Below are positions 8,974-16,490 of a stretch of 64,000 nt of DNA, piece after piece; position 1 is the first letter of the stretch; each line of letters starts with the position of its first letter. The notes below the pieces were generated by a model that worked only from the letters and a program-made list of their open reading frames with translations, did not search any database and was not told where the DNA came from. Made by a program: the position numbers and the translations under genes. Origin of the DNA: Rhizobiaceae bacterium (GTDB lineage Bacteria; Pseudomonadota; Alphaproteobacteria; Rhizobiales; Rhizobiaceae); contig JAEPQK010000001.1 of NCBI GenBank assembly GCA_017640615.1, positions 434,001 through 498,000 on the forward strand, given 5' to 3'.

Positions 8974-9716
8974 TGGCGGGTGCCGGTGCATTGGTGATCG
9001 GGGCGGGCCCCGGTCTTGGCAAGGCGCTGATACGCAGGTTCGCGCGCGGTGGTTATGCGACAGGGTTCGTCGCGCGGCGTACTGATGCTGTCGCGCAGTA
9101 TCAGGCCGAATTTGATGAAGAGGGGCTCAATACGCATGGCTTCGTCGCCGACGCGTCGGTCCCTGCAGAAATGGACCGCGTTTTCGAGAAGTTCCCCTCG
9201 CCCGAGGTCGTCATCTACAACGCCGCGATCATAGAACCGTCACGGTTCGTCACGCCGTCAGGCATTTCGGAGGCACAGTATTCAAGTGCACCGGGCTGGA
9301 AGGCGCATGGCGAACCAGTGTCGGTGGAGTATCTGGTCGATAGTTTCCGCGCCAACGTTGCCGGTGCCCTTCACGCGGCACAACGCGCTGCTCCGTCGAT
9401 GATCGATGAGGGAAAGGGAACGATCCTGCTGACAGGCGGGGTCCTTGCGTTCGGGCCTTGGATCGAATGGGGCGCCGTGTCGCTCGGAAAGGCAGCGCTC
9501 AGAAGTCTGGGCCACTCACTCTTCAAGGAGTTGTCACCACACGGTGTGCAGGTTGTCACCGTGGCGATACACGGCACAATGGCGAAAGGTACCGCCTATG
9601 ACTACGATCTAGTGGCGGACGCATATTGGGCGGTGCATGAGCGACCCCACTCTGAATGGGAAGCAGACTTTCATTTCAAGCCAGGCGCTGACGACGGCGC
9701 AGATCCAGACGCATGA
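8973..9716 (+). CDS. Atypical short-chain dehydrogenase/reductase family protein
   Basis: A 247-residue SDR-fold protein. The cofactor-binding glycine motif is intact (GAGPGLGKAL), and VIYNAAI stands at the NNAG position. The catalytic tetrad is not intact: where YxxxK is expected the sequence is VSLGK, so the tyrosine is missing, and the serine strand reads LLTGGVLAFGP with no serine. It may be non-catalytic or use a different mechanism. It overlaps both neighbours, by one base upstream and four downstream, and so is translated with the transporter and the next SDR. Fold assignment is secure; function is unknown. Confidence 0.85.
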   Translation: MAGAGALVIGAGPGLGKALIRRFARGGYATGFVARRTDAVAQYQAEFDEEGLNTHGFVADASVPAEMDRVFEKFPSPEVVIYNAAIIEPSRFVTPSGISEAQYSSAPGWKAHGEPVSVEYLVDSFRANVAGALHAAQRAAPSMIDEGKGTILLTGGVLAFGPWIEWGAVSLGKAALRSLGHSLFKELSPHGVQVVTVAIHGTMAKGTAYDYDLVADAYWAVHERPHSEWEADFHFKPGADDGADPDA

Positions 9717-10528
9717 GTTCGAGCCCTCAAATAGATCTGACCGGTCGCCGGGCACTTGTATCTGGCGGGGCAAGCGGAATCGGCGAGGAAACGGCAAATC
9801 TCCTAAACGATCTCGGTGCATCCGTCGTGCTGGCCGATATGAATGCAGACGCGCTGCCGGCTGCCGCCAAACGAACTGGCGCTCTAGGGACTGTCGATGG
9901 CGATGTCGCTTCCAGCGCCGCAGTTGACAGAATGGTCGCCGACGCAGCGGCGATACTGGGCGGGATCGACCTGCTGTTTAACTCGGCTGGCATCGGCGAC
10001 GACCTGGTGCCGGTGCATGAGCAGTCGCCCGAACGCTGGCTGCGGGTTGTGGACGTCAATCTCAAGGGCACCTATTTGATGTGCCGCGCCGCAGGCAAGC
10101 TAATGGTCGAGGCGAAGCGGGGCGCAATCGTCAATGTCTCTTCCATTGTCGGGCTCGATGCATTTCCGGGCCGCTCTGCTTATGGCGTTGCCAAGGCCGG
10201 GGTCGGCCACCTGACCAAAACACTTGCATGCGAATGGGGCAATATGGGCATTCGCGTCAATGCGATCGCGCCAGCCTATACACGCACGCCCATGGTGCAG
10301 TCGCTTCTAGACCGCAAGATCTTCGATCCGACACTTATCGAAAATCGCACGCCTCTGGCGCGATTTGCACTGACTGAGGAAATGGCGAAGGCCGCCTGTT
10401 TCCTGCTGTCGGACTGGGCGTCCTACATCACCGGCGTTGTACTTCCAGTCGATGGCGGATGGAGTGCATACGGTGCGGCAGGCGATGTCGTGAAGATCAG
10501 GACCGGCGAGGGCACCTCCGCGAATTAG
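9713..10528 (+). CDS. SDR family NAD(P)-dependent oxidoreductase
   Basis: A 271-residue classical short-chain dehydrogenase. It has the SGGASGIGEE cofactor motif near residue 18, LLFNSAGIG as the NNAG-like strand, the serine in VSSIVG and the active pair in SAYGVAKAG. The C-terminal VLPVDGGWSAYGA motif is typical. It is probably an alcohol or 3-hydroxyacyl dehydrogenase of the local catabolic pathway. Its start overlaps the stop of the preceding atypical SDR. Its stop overlaps the stop of the convergent acyl-CoA synthetase by four bases. The substrate cannot be deduced. Confidence 0.92.
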   Translation: MSSSPQIDLTGRRALVSGGASGIGEETANLLNDLGASVVLADMNADALPAAAKRTGALGTVDGDVASSAAVDRMVADAAAILGGIDLLFNSAGIGDDLVPVHEQSPERWLRVVDVNLKGTYLMCRAAGKLMVEAKRGAIVNVSSIVGLDAFPGRSAYGVAKAGVGHLTKTLACEWGNMGIRVNAIAPAYTRTPMVQSLLDRKIFDPTLIENRTPLARFALTEEMAKAACFLLSDWASYITGVVLPVDGGWSAYGAAGDVVKIRTGEGTSAN

Positions 10529-12063
10529 TTGCGGAACCTGTCCAGTGATCCCGCTTTCAGCGCTTCAACCAGCTCGCGCTTGCGGATCTTGGCTGCTTCC
10601 ACCGGCATCTCGTCAATGAACTCCACACGGCGCGGCGCCTTGTAGGCGGCCAATTGCTCGCGACACCATTGGCGGATGTCTTCGGCCGTAGAGGTGGCGC
10701 CGGCGGCCGGTACGATAATCGCTACCGGTATCTCGCCCTTTTCTTCGTCTGGTGTGCCCACGACCGCGCACATGGCGACTTCGGGGTGCCTGTACAGAGT
10801 GCTCTCAATTTCGAGCGGGTAGATATTGTGCCCGCCGGTGATGATCACGTCCTTCTTGCGGTCGACGATGAACAGGAAGCCATCCTCGTCCACATATCCG
10901 AGATCGCCCGACTTCCAGCCTAGCGGCGTAAATGCTTCGGCTGTCGCTTCCGCGTCATTGTAGTATCCGTCAGCCACACAGTCGCCGCCGATAATCACTT
11001 CGCCAACCTCGCCTGCAGGCAGCGCGATTAGATCGTCGTCAACAATGGAGATGCGCGAGGAGCCGACCGGCACGCCGGTGGAGCCTGCCTTGCGGACGCC
11101 GATAGTCGGTTCCATCACGTTCTGGCCGCAGGTTTCGGTCGCGCCGTATACCTGAGCGACCTTGACCCCGGAAAATTCCTCGAACTTACGGATCACGGGT
11201 TGGGGGACTGGCGAGCCGCCGGTGGTGCATATGCGCAGGGAGGAAAGATCGTGCCGTGCCGGGTCATATTCATTGACCATGTAGACATACATGGTCGGCG
11301 TTCCGCCGAAATAGGTGGCCTTGTAACGACCGATGTCGCGCATCACTCTATCGGTGTCCCAGCGCTCGTGCAGGACGATGGTGCCGCCGGTGTACATGCA
11401 CAAATTCAGTGTCACGGTCAGTCCAAAGTTGGTGAAAAGCGGGACCGCGCACAGATAGACTTCGCGCCCGTAGCGCGAACGGTGCGCTACCATCATGTCA
11501 CGCAAGGTGGCGTGAACTGCGAAGTGCGACTGGGCCGTTCCCTTTGGTGTGCCCGTGGTGCCTGAAGTGAAAAACAGGGAACCGGTATCGGACTGTGCGC
11601 AATCGATGTCGGCAAAATCCGTCGATGCTTCACCCATCAATCTGTCGAGGTTTTCGCTGCCCTCAAATGTTGCGCCGGCGACGAAGCAATGTTCGAGCTT
11701 GGAGAATTCCGCAAGGATTTCCGAGAGATAGGGAAAGGTGGTATCGTCGGCGATCATCGCTTTCATACTGGTGCGATCGACGATCTTGCGCAGTTCGGCG
11801 TGGCGCAACATGGCGCTTACCGGCGCTGGGATCGCACCGAGCCGCTGGCATGCCCAAAAGCCTACAGCCATGAGGGGGGTCGAAGGGAGGTATAAGCCGA
11901 CCCGATCGCCTTTGCCGATGCCGTGCGCGGCGAGAACATTCGCCAGTCGCGCTGTCCGCTCGCCGAAGTCGCGGTAGCTGATCTTCTCTGCTTCGGTGAC
12001 AATGAAGTCGCGATCGGGAACGAGCCTTAGATTGCGCGCAAGCATCTGGCTCAGAAATTCCAT
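10525..12063 (-). CDS. AMP-binding acyl-CoA synthetase (FadD-like)
   Basis: A 512-residue ANL-superfamily ligase that should activate a carboxylic acid to its CoA ester through an acyl-adenylate. The phosphate-binding loop FFTSGTTGTPKG lies near residue 168, the adenine region contains YGATETCG, and the hinge GDLGYVDEDGFLFIVDRKKD is followed by IITGGHNIYPLEIE. The catalytic lysine of the C-terminal domain is in AAKIRKREL, where the usual glycine before lysine is alanine. A GGAGG site precedes the ATG. It is the obvious entry enzyme for the acid imported by the Liv-type transporter. Chain or ring specificity cannot be inferred. Confidence 0.93.
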   Translation of the reverse strand: MEFLSQMLARNLRLVPDRDFIVTEAEKISYRDFGERTARLANVLAAHGIGKGDRVGLYLPSTPLMAVGFWACQRLGAIPAPVSAMLRHAELRKIVDRTSMKAMIADDTTFPYLSEILAEFSKLEHCFVAGATFEGSENLDRLMGEASTDFADIDCAQSDTGSLFFTSGTTGTPKGTAQSHFAVHATLRDMMVAHRSRYGREVYLCAVPLFTNFGLTVTLNLCMYTGGTIVLHERWDTDRVMRDIGRYKATYFGGTPTMYVYMVNEYDPARHDLSSLRICTTGGSPVPQPVIRKFEEFSGVKVAQVYGATETCGQNVMEPTIGVRKAGSTGVPVGSSRISIVDDDLIALPAGEVGEVIIGGDCVADGYYNDAEATAEAFTPLGWKSGDLGYVDEDGFLFIVDRKKDVIITGGHNIYPLEIESTLYRHPEVAMCAVVGTPDEEKGEIPVAIIVPAAGATSTAEDIRQWCREQLAAYKAPRRVEFIDEMPVEAAKIRKRELVEALKAGSLDRFRN

Positions 12064-12158
12064 CGCAATCCTCCAAGACGCTGACCGGCAAGCTGCCGCA
12101 TGAACAATTCGGGAAGCCGCCGCGTCATCGTCTGATAAGACTAAAGGCCATTCAATAC

Positions 12159-12914
12159 TCAGGAAATCAGGATGCCGCTGTCGACCGGCAGCTTGTGCCC
12201 AGTGGTTCGCCTAGATTCGTCCGATGCCAAGAACAGTGCCGCATTGGCGACGTCGATCGGGTCGGAGAAGCCCAGCAGATAGGCCTCTTCCTGCTTCTTT
12301 AGATGCGGTTCTTTTTCGAAGAATGCCTTCACGCGCTCGGTCGTCACTGCCCCGGGTATGACGACGTTCACGCGGATATTGTCTCCCGCGAACTCGACCG
12401 CCATCGACCGCGTCAAAGCGATCACCCCGCCCTTGGCGGCAGTGTAAGCATCGCGATTGGGAATGCCCATCTCGCCGACGATTGAAGCTGAATTGATGAT
12501 CGAGCCACCGCCGGATTTCCGCATCAAGGGGATAGCCGCGCGGCTGCACAACCATGTCCCGAAAAGGTCGAGCTTGATGCATCGCCAGAATTCGTCGAGC
12601 GGCGCTTCCGTCAGGGGGCCGTCTCTCGATGTCGAACCACCAGCGTTGTTGAACAGGACGTCGAGGCGGCTGTAGTGGGCGAACGCTGTGTCGAATGCCG
12701 CCGAAACGCTGTCCGGCTCGGTGACATCGGTCTCGACATACAGGGCGTCGCCACCGGCTTGCCGTATCTCGTTCGCGACCGCCTCTCCACGATCAGCGCT
12801 GCGTGCAGCGAGAACGACCTGCGCTCCTTCGGTCGCAAAGTGGCGGGCTGTGACCTCGCCAATGCCGCCGCTTGCTCCTGTAATGAATGCTACTTTGCCT
12901 GAAAGGCGCCCCAT
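12159..12914 (-). CDS. SDR family oxidoreductase
   Basis: A 251-residue classical SDR: TGASGGIGE cofactor loop, VLFNNAGGS, the serine in NSASIVG, and DAYTAAKGG containing the catalytic tyrosine and lysine. It ends with KLPVDSGILIS, an SDR C-terminus. The frame is open far upstream, but GGAGGGAAAC directly precedes the ATG at 12914 and the family N-terminus starts there. It lies on the minus strand between the FAD enzyme and the acyl-CoA synthetase, 74 and 95 bases away, probably in one transcript. A role as a hydroxyacyl or cyclic alcohol dehydrogenase is inferred from the neighbourhood. Confidence 0.92.
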   Translation of the reverse strand: MGRLSGKVAFITGASGGIGEVTARHFATEGAQVVLAARSADRGEAVANEIRQAGGDALYVETDVTEPDSVSAAFDTAFAHYSRLDVLFNNAGGSTSRDGPLTEAPLDEFWRCIKLDLFGTWLCSRAAIPLMRKSGGGSIINSASIVGEMGIPNRDAYTAAKGGVIALTRSMAVEFAGDNIRVNVVIPGAVTTERVKAFFEKEPHLKKQEEAYLLGFSDPIDVANAALFLASDESRRTTGHKLPVDSGILIS

Positions 12915-12988
12915 GTTTCCCTCCGGATTTCCTTTCAACACGCGGATGCGCAGCCGTCTATCCGCAATGTGACACTGCGAAGTTTCGC

Positions 12989-14356
12989 TTAGGCGCGCCG
13001 CGCGGCCGCTGCATTTCGGCCGGCAACACGTCCGAAGATCAGTGCCATGCCGACGAATGTACCAGACATGTAGCCAGCGCCATGAAAGCCGCCGGTCGTC
13101 TCGCCCGCAGCAAAAAGGCCGGGGATCGGATCGCCGAACACGTCGAGAACCGCCATGTCGGTATCGACCGTTAGCCCACCATTGAAGTGGGTCGTGCCAG
13201 CACGGCAATGAACTGCGTAAAAGGGTGGCTCCTCGATCGGCAGCAGGTCGCCTGATGCTCCAACCAGGTTGGTCCGGCTGAACTCGTCGTCATGTCCGGC
13301 CTTAACCGCCGCGTTATATTTGGCAACGGTAGCCAGAGTGGCCTCGGCGTTGAACCCCCGCCTGCCTATTTCAGTACCCAGTTCCGCCAATGTCCCAACG
13401 CCGATCTCCCGAAAGCCGGTGAGCACTTTGCCCATCATCGTGGCGGCATAGTTTTCTCGCATTCGCCGATCGTAGATTTGAAGGAAATCAGACTGCGGTT
13501 GGGCGAGTGCTGCCCAACAGGTGTCGATATAGAGGTCCGACTCGCGGCAGAAACGTCTTCCATCGCGGTTCACCGCGATTGCACCTGCATAGATCACCAT
13601 GACGCCGTTCCCGGTCTCGGGGTCGGCTGGAGCTGTCGGTGCGATGCCGGCGGTCATGTAATCCAGACCGGCACCCACGCCCATGCCCATTATCAAGCCG
13701 TCACCACGTGATCCCTCGCCAGTCATGGGTAGTATCGCGTCTGCGCCGGGTCGCCCGAAATTGCGGATCAGATCGGCGTTGCGCGTGAAGCCGCCAGAGG
13801 CGAGCAGAACAGAGCCAGCGGAATACTGAACTTGACGATTGCCGCTCTGCGCAACCACGCCTGTAACGCGGCCTCTTTCAGTGATCAGTCGCGTCGCGCG
13901 GGTCGAAGTGGCGATCTCGACGCCTTTCTTACGCGCCGACGCCTCAAGCGCGGTCACGATTTCCGCGCCGCCGCCCATATGTTCGCCGCTGAGTTCATGG
14001 GCCCAGGGCTTCGACATATGTGCGAACTGGAACGTGCGAATGAAGTGAACGCCCAGGTCTTCAAGCCTCCGCCAGGTCGACGCGGCCTCATCTGCATAGA
14101 GCTTCGAAAGCGGCTCCCTGCAGTCGAAATGGTGGGACTCAATCAGGTCCGCCAGAAATTCTTCGCGCGAGGCCGGCTGCAGCGCCGTCTCGCATAGGGC
14201 AACATAGGCGCCAGATAGCCGAGTGCTGCCGCCGGTTTTCGGCTCCGATTCAAGCACCAGCACACGGGCGCCGGCATCTGCCGCCTCCACCGCAGCCATG
14301 AGGCCGGCCGCACCTGACCCGACAATAACGACGTCGGCGTGTCCGGCTTCTTGCAC
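12989..14356 (-). CDS. FAD-dependent oxidoreductase (fumarate reductase / 3-ketosteroid dehydrogenase superfamily)
   Basis: A 455-residue flavoprotein of the FAD_binding_2 family. The dinucleotide motif VVIVGSGAAGLMAA is at the N-terminus, followed by EPKTGGSTRLSG. The C-terminal flavin-contact motif LFAAGETTGGFHGAGYMSG is intact. Members include fumarate reductase, 3-ketosteroid delta-1-dehydrogenase and tricarballylate dehydrogenase. No covalent-FAD histidine or heme domain is evident. I start at the GTG at 14356, preceded by a G-rich ribosome site, because no in-frame ATG fits. It is divergent from the aminotransferase gene. With an IpdA-like protein nearby, a dehydrogenation of a cyclic substrate is plausible but unproven. 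Confidence 0.88.
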   Translation of the reverse strand: MQEAGHADVVIVGSGAAGLMAAVEAADAGARVLVLESEPKTGGSTRLSGAYVALCETALQPASREEFLADLIESHHFDCREPLSKLYADEAASTWRRLEDLGVHFIRTFQFAHMSKPWAHELSGEHMGGGAEIVTALEASARKKGVEIATSTRATRLITERGRVTGVVAQSGNRQVQYSAGSVLLASGGFTRNADLIRNFGRPGADAILPMTGEGSRGDGLIMGMGVGAGLDYMTAGIAPTAPADPETGNGVMVIYAGAIAVNRDGRRFCRESDLYIDTCWAALAQPQSDFLQIYDRRMRENYAATMMGKVLTGFREIGVGTLAELGTEIGRRGFNAEATLATVAKYNAAVKAGHDDEFSRTNLVGASGDLLPIEEPPFYAVHCRAGTTHFNGGLTVDTDMAVLDVFGDPIPGLFAAGETTGGFHGAGYMSGTFVGMALIFGRVAGRNAAAARRA

Positions 14357-14544
14357 CTTTTCATCACCCCCCCAACAAAGACGGCATTGGGCGCGCGTGC
14401 GCCGTGACGCGCCTCGTCCGGATGGATTAGGCGGGCCTCTAATCAGACGTGACTAGTCCGCTCCGACGATGCCACCGGTTCGCGCCCTCATAGCGTGAGG
14501 TCTGAAGTTTGCGACGAACCGCAACTGAAACGGGAGGAATGACC

Positions 14545-15771
14545 ATGCCGGCTGCAGAACTGCGCGCAAAAGCATCGAACACCGGGCCAAGCCTTTTCTT
14601 TCCTGACCCGGAGGTGCCGGCGGTATTCAATTTCGATCAGGGGCTTGCTGCTCCTGAAACCTTCCCGATCAGCGATCTAGTCAGATTGGCCCGCGAGGTT
14701 TTGGATGACAGTGGCCCGTCCGTGCTCGACTACTTCGATCCGGGCACCGGGTACGAGGAGCTCGTGTTTGGCTATCGCGGGCTGCGCAAGCGGATCGCTG
14801 ACCGTACAGCGAAAATGCAGGGCCATGATTTCGGCCATGAGGGCGTGATTCTCACGTCTGGATCAGTGCAGGGTATTGCGCTTGCGATGGCCGGTTACAT
14901 CGACCCGGGCGACGTCGTGATCGCGGAGGCGTCGTCTTTCCCATATGCGTTGCGGTTTGCCGATATGTCTGGCGGGGAAATCCGCACTTTGCCCGTCGAT
15001 GACGACGGAATGGTTGTGGAGGAACTTGAAGCACTGATCGATGCGGTCGAGGCCGAAGGCAAGAAGGTGAAGATGGTCTATGCCATTCCCACTTTCCAGA
15101 CGCCGACAGGGACCGAAATGTCGGTTTCTCGCCGCAAATTGCTGGTGGAGCTGGCCAAAAAGCGCGACTTCATGATCGTCGAGGACGATGTCTACGCCGA
15201 TCTCCGCTTCTCTGGGGATGCGCTCCCGACGCTACTCAGTCTCGACAAGGATGCGCGCGTCATTCAGTGCGGTTCGTTCTCCAAGGTGATCGCTCCGGCT
15301 TTGCGAATGGGCTGGTTTGTCGGCGATCCGGCCGCCATTGAGCCGCTTGCGGTGATGCGCCAGGATCTCGGCGTGGCGCAATGGATTGCACGCATTCTGG
15401 ATCGGTTCATGGCCGAGGGCCTGCTGGAGCCGCATATTGAGAAGGTAAACAAGGTCTACAAGGCCAAGGCCGAGACGGCAGCCAAAGCGCTCCGAGAACA
15501 TTGTGGCGATTTCGTCCGGTTCAAAATGCCCCAGGGGTCGTTCTACATCTGGGTGGAAATCGATGATCGCGTTGATTGGGATACCGCGGCCGCCCGCGCG
15601 GCTAAGGAAGGTATCTTCTTCCGCCCCGGCGAACGTTTTTCCGGTGTCAAAGACGACCGGAAATTCCTGCGGCTCGCCTATAGTCACGTTAGCGAAAAGA
15701 CAATTGCTGACGGTATTGCCCGACTGGGTGCCATTTTGAAGGAGACCGCGAGGCGCGACGCCGCCGAGTAG
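14545..15771 (+). CDS. PLP-dependent aminotransferase (2-aminoadipate/MocR-type fold, no DNA-binding domain)
   Basis: A 408-residue fold-type I aminotransferase close to the catalytic part of MocR regulators and to 2-aminoadipate transaminase. Visible landmarks are LTSGSVQGIALA, VYAIPTFQTPTG, EDDVYADLRF and the PLP lysine in GSFSKVIAPALRMG. It begins directly with the enzyme domain, so no winged-helix domain is present. An ATG at 14539 overlaps the GGGAGGA site; the ATG at 14545 has it at normal spacing and is preferred. It is followed 17 bases later by the RidA-like gene, a pairing seen where imine intermediates arise from PLP enzymes. The amino donor and acceptor are unknown. Confidence 0.88.
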   Translation: MPAAELRAKASNTGPSLFFPDPEVPAVFNFDQGLAAPETFPISDLVRLAREVLDDSGPSVLDYFDPGTGYEELVFGYRGLRKRIADRTAKMQGHDFGHEGVILTSGSVQGIALAMAGYIDPGDVVIAEASSFPYALRFADMSGGEIRTLPVDDDGMVVEELEALIDAVEAEGKKVKMVYAIPTFQTPTGTEMSVSRRKLLVELAKKRDFMIVEDDVYADLRFSGDALPTLLSLDKDARVIQCGSFSKVIAPALRMGWFVGDPAAIEPLAVMRQDLGVAQWIARILDRFMAEGLLEPHIEKVNKVYKAKAETAAKALREHCGDFVRFKMPQGSFYIWVEIDDRVDWDTAAARAAKEGIFFRPGERFSGVKDDRKFLRLAYSHVSEKTIADGIARLGAILKETARRDAAE

Positions 15772-15788
15772 CGGCACGGGCGGATCCA

Positions 15789-16181
15789 ATGGAACGGTAC
15801 AACGCTCCTGGGCTCGAGTTCGAGGGAATGAGCCAGGCTGTCGTGCATGACGGTCTGGTTCATGTTTCGGGTCAGGTGGCGCTGCGCGAGGGAAAACCCG
15901 TCGGCGCACACGATGCCGAAGTTCAGGCGCGGCAATGCTTCGCCAACCTGAAGGCTGTGCTGGAGGAGGCCGGCGTCGGTTTGTCCGATGTTATCCTGTT
16001 GCGCTGCTACCTAACCGACGCACAGTTCTATCAGGCCTATTCTAAGGTGAAGAACGAACTGTTCAGCGTACACCCGCCCGGCGGCACGGCGGTCATTGTA
16101 AAGGCATTGTTGTTGCCTGAGTTGATGTTGGAGGTGGAGGCCGTGGCGGCCGTTTCCGGCCGTTCTAAGGCTGGACGTTAG
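15789..16181 (+). CDS. RidA (YjgF/YER057c/UK114) family protein
   Basis: A 130-residue RidA-fold protein: LVHVSGQVALREGKPVG, then QARQCFANLKAVLEEAGV and a C-terminal LMLEVEAVAAV strand. In true RidA imine deaminases an arginine sits in the PARS-V motif before the last strands. Here that stretch is PPGGTAVIV, so the arginine is absent and canonical 2-iminoacid hydrolysis is doubtful. The gene follows the PLP aminotransferase by 17 bases. It may belong to one of the divergent Rid subgroups that act on other intermediates. Confidence 0.88.
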   Translation: MERYNAPGLEFEGMSQAVVHDGLVHVSGQVALREGKPVGAHDAEVQARQCFANLKAVLEEAGVGLSDVILLRCYLTDAQFYQAYSKVKNELFSVHPPGGTAVIVKALLLPELMLEVEAVAAVSGRSKAGR

Positions 16182-16249
16182 CGGACCTTCGTGCATCGCC
16201 GGGGCATCCGAACAGGCAGACGTGCGAATCTTCCGCCGCGATGGTTGAA

Positions 16250-16282
16250 AATTCGGCGCAATTCGACTAGATGCGCCGAATT
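16250..16282. promoter_or_regulatory. 11-bp perfect inverted repeat upstream of the 40-residue gene
   Basis: AATTCGGCGCA at 16250-16260 is repeated inverted at 16272-16282 with 11 bases between. There is no T-run after it, so a simple intrinsic terminator is unlikely. Its position, 30 bases before a small gene and 68 bases after the RidA-like gene, suits either an operator or an mRNA hairpin. Confidence 0.5.
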
Positions 16283-16312
16283 AGCGCACTCTTTCTCCGG
16301 CAGGAGGTAGCA

Positions 16313-16435
16313 ATGTTGACACGCGACACCCTGATCCGCGAAGCACGCGCCCGCGGCGGCAATCTGCCGGCGCTTATTCTTGTCTATGCGGCCATCGTGG
16401 GCACAATGGCAGGCACTGCGCTCGCGATCATCTGA
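16313..16435 (+). CDS. Small single-pass membrane protein (40 residues)
   Basis: A 40-codon reading frame preceded by a strong AGGAGG site six bases before the ATG. The product has a short basic N-terminus (MLTRDTLIREARARGG), then a hydrophobic stretch of about 22 residues (LPALILVYAAIVGTMAGTALAII) that ends the protein, as expected of a C-tail-anchored or single-span peptide. Nothing I recognise matches it. It stands alone between the RidA-like gene and the convergent peptide-type ABC operon, with a perfect inverted repeat just upstream. The excellent ribosome site and clear topology make it a probable real gene, but expression is unproven. Confidence 0.55.
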   Translation: MLTRDTLIREARARGGNLPALILVYAAIVGTMAGTALAII

Positions 16436-16490
16436 TCCGCTGCCGGCAAGTCTCCCAATCGATATCTGTTGATCCTGGCGGCGTGAGCAA

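Noticed and set aside
14545..15771. MocR/EnuR-type regulator of the ectoine genes
   Set aside because: Although the enzyme domain resembles MocR proteins, no winged-helix domain precedes it, so it cannot be EnuR.
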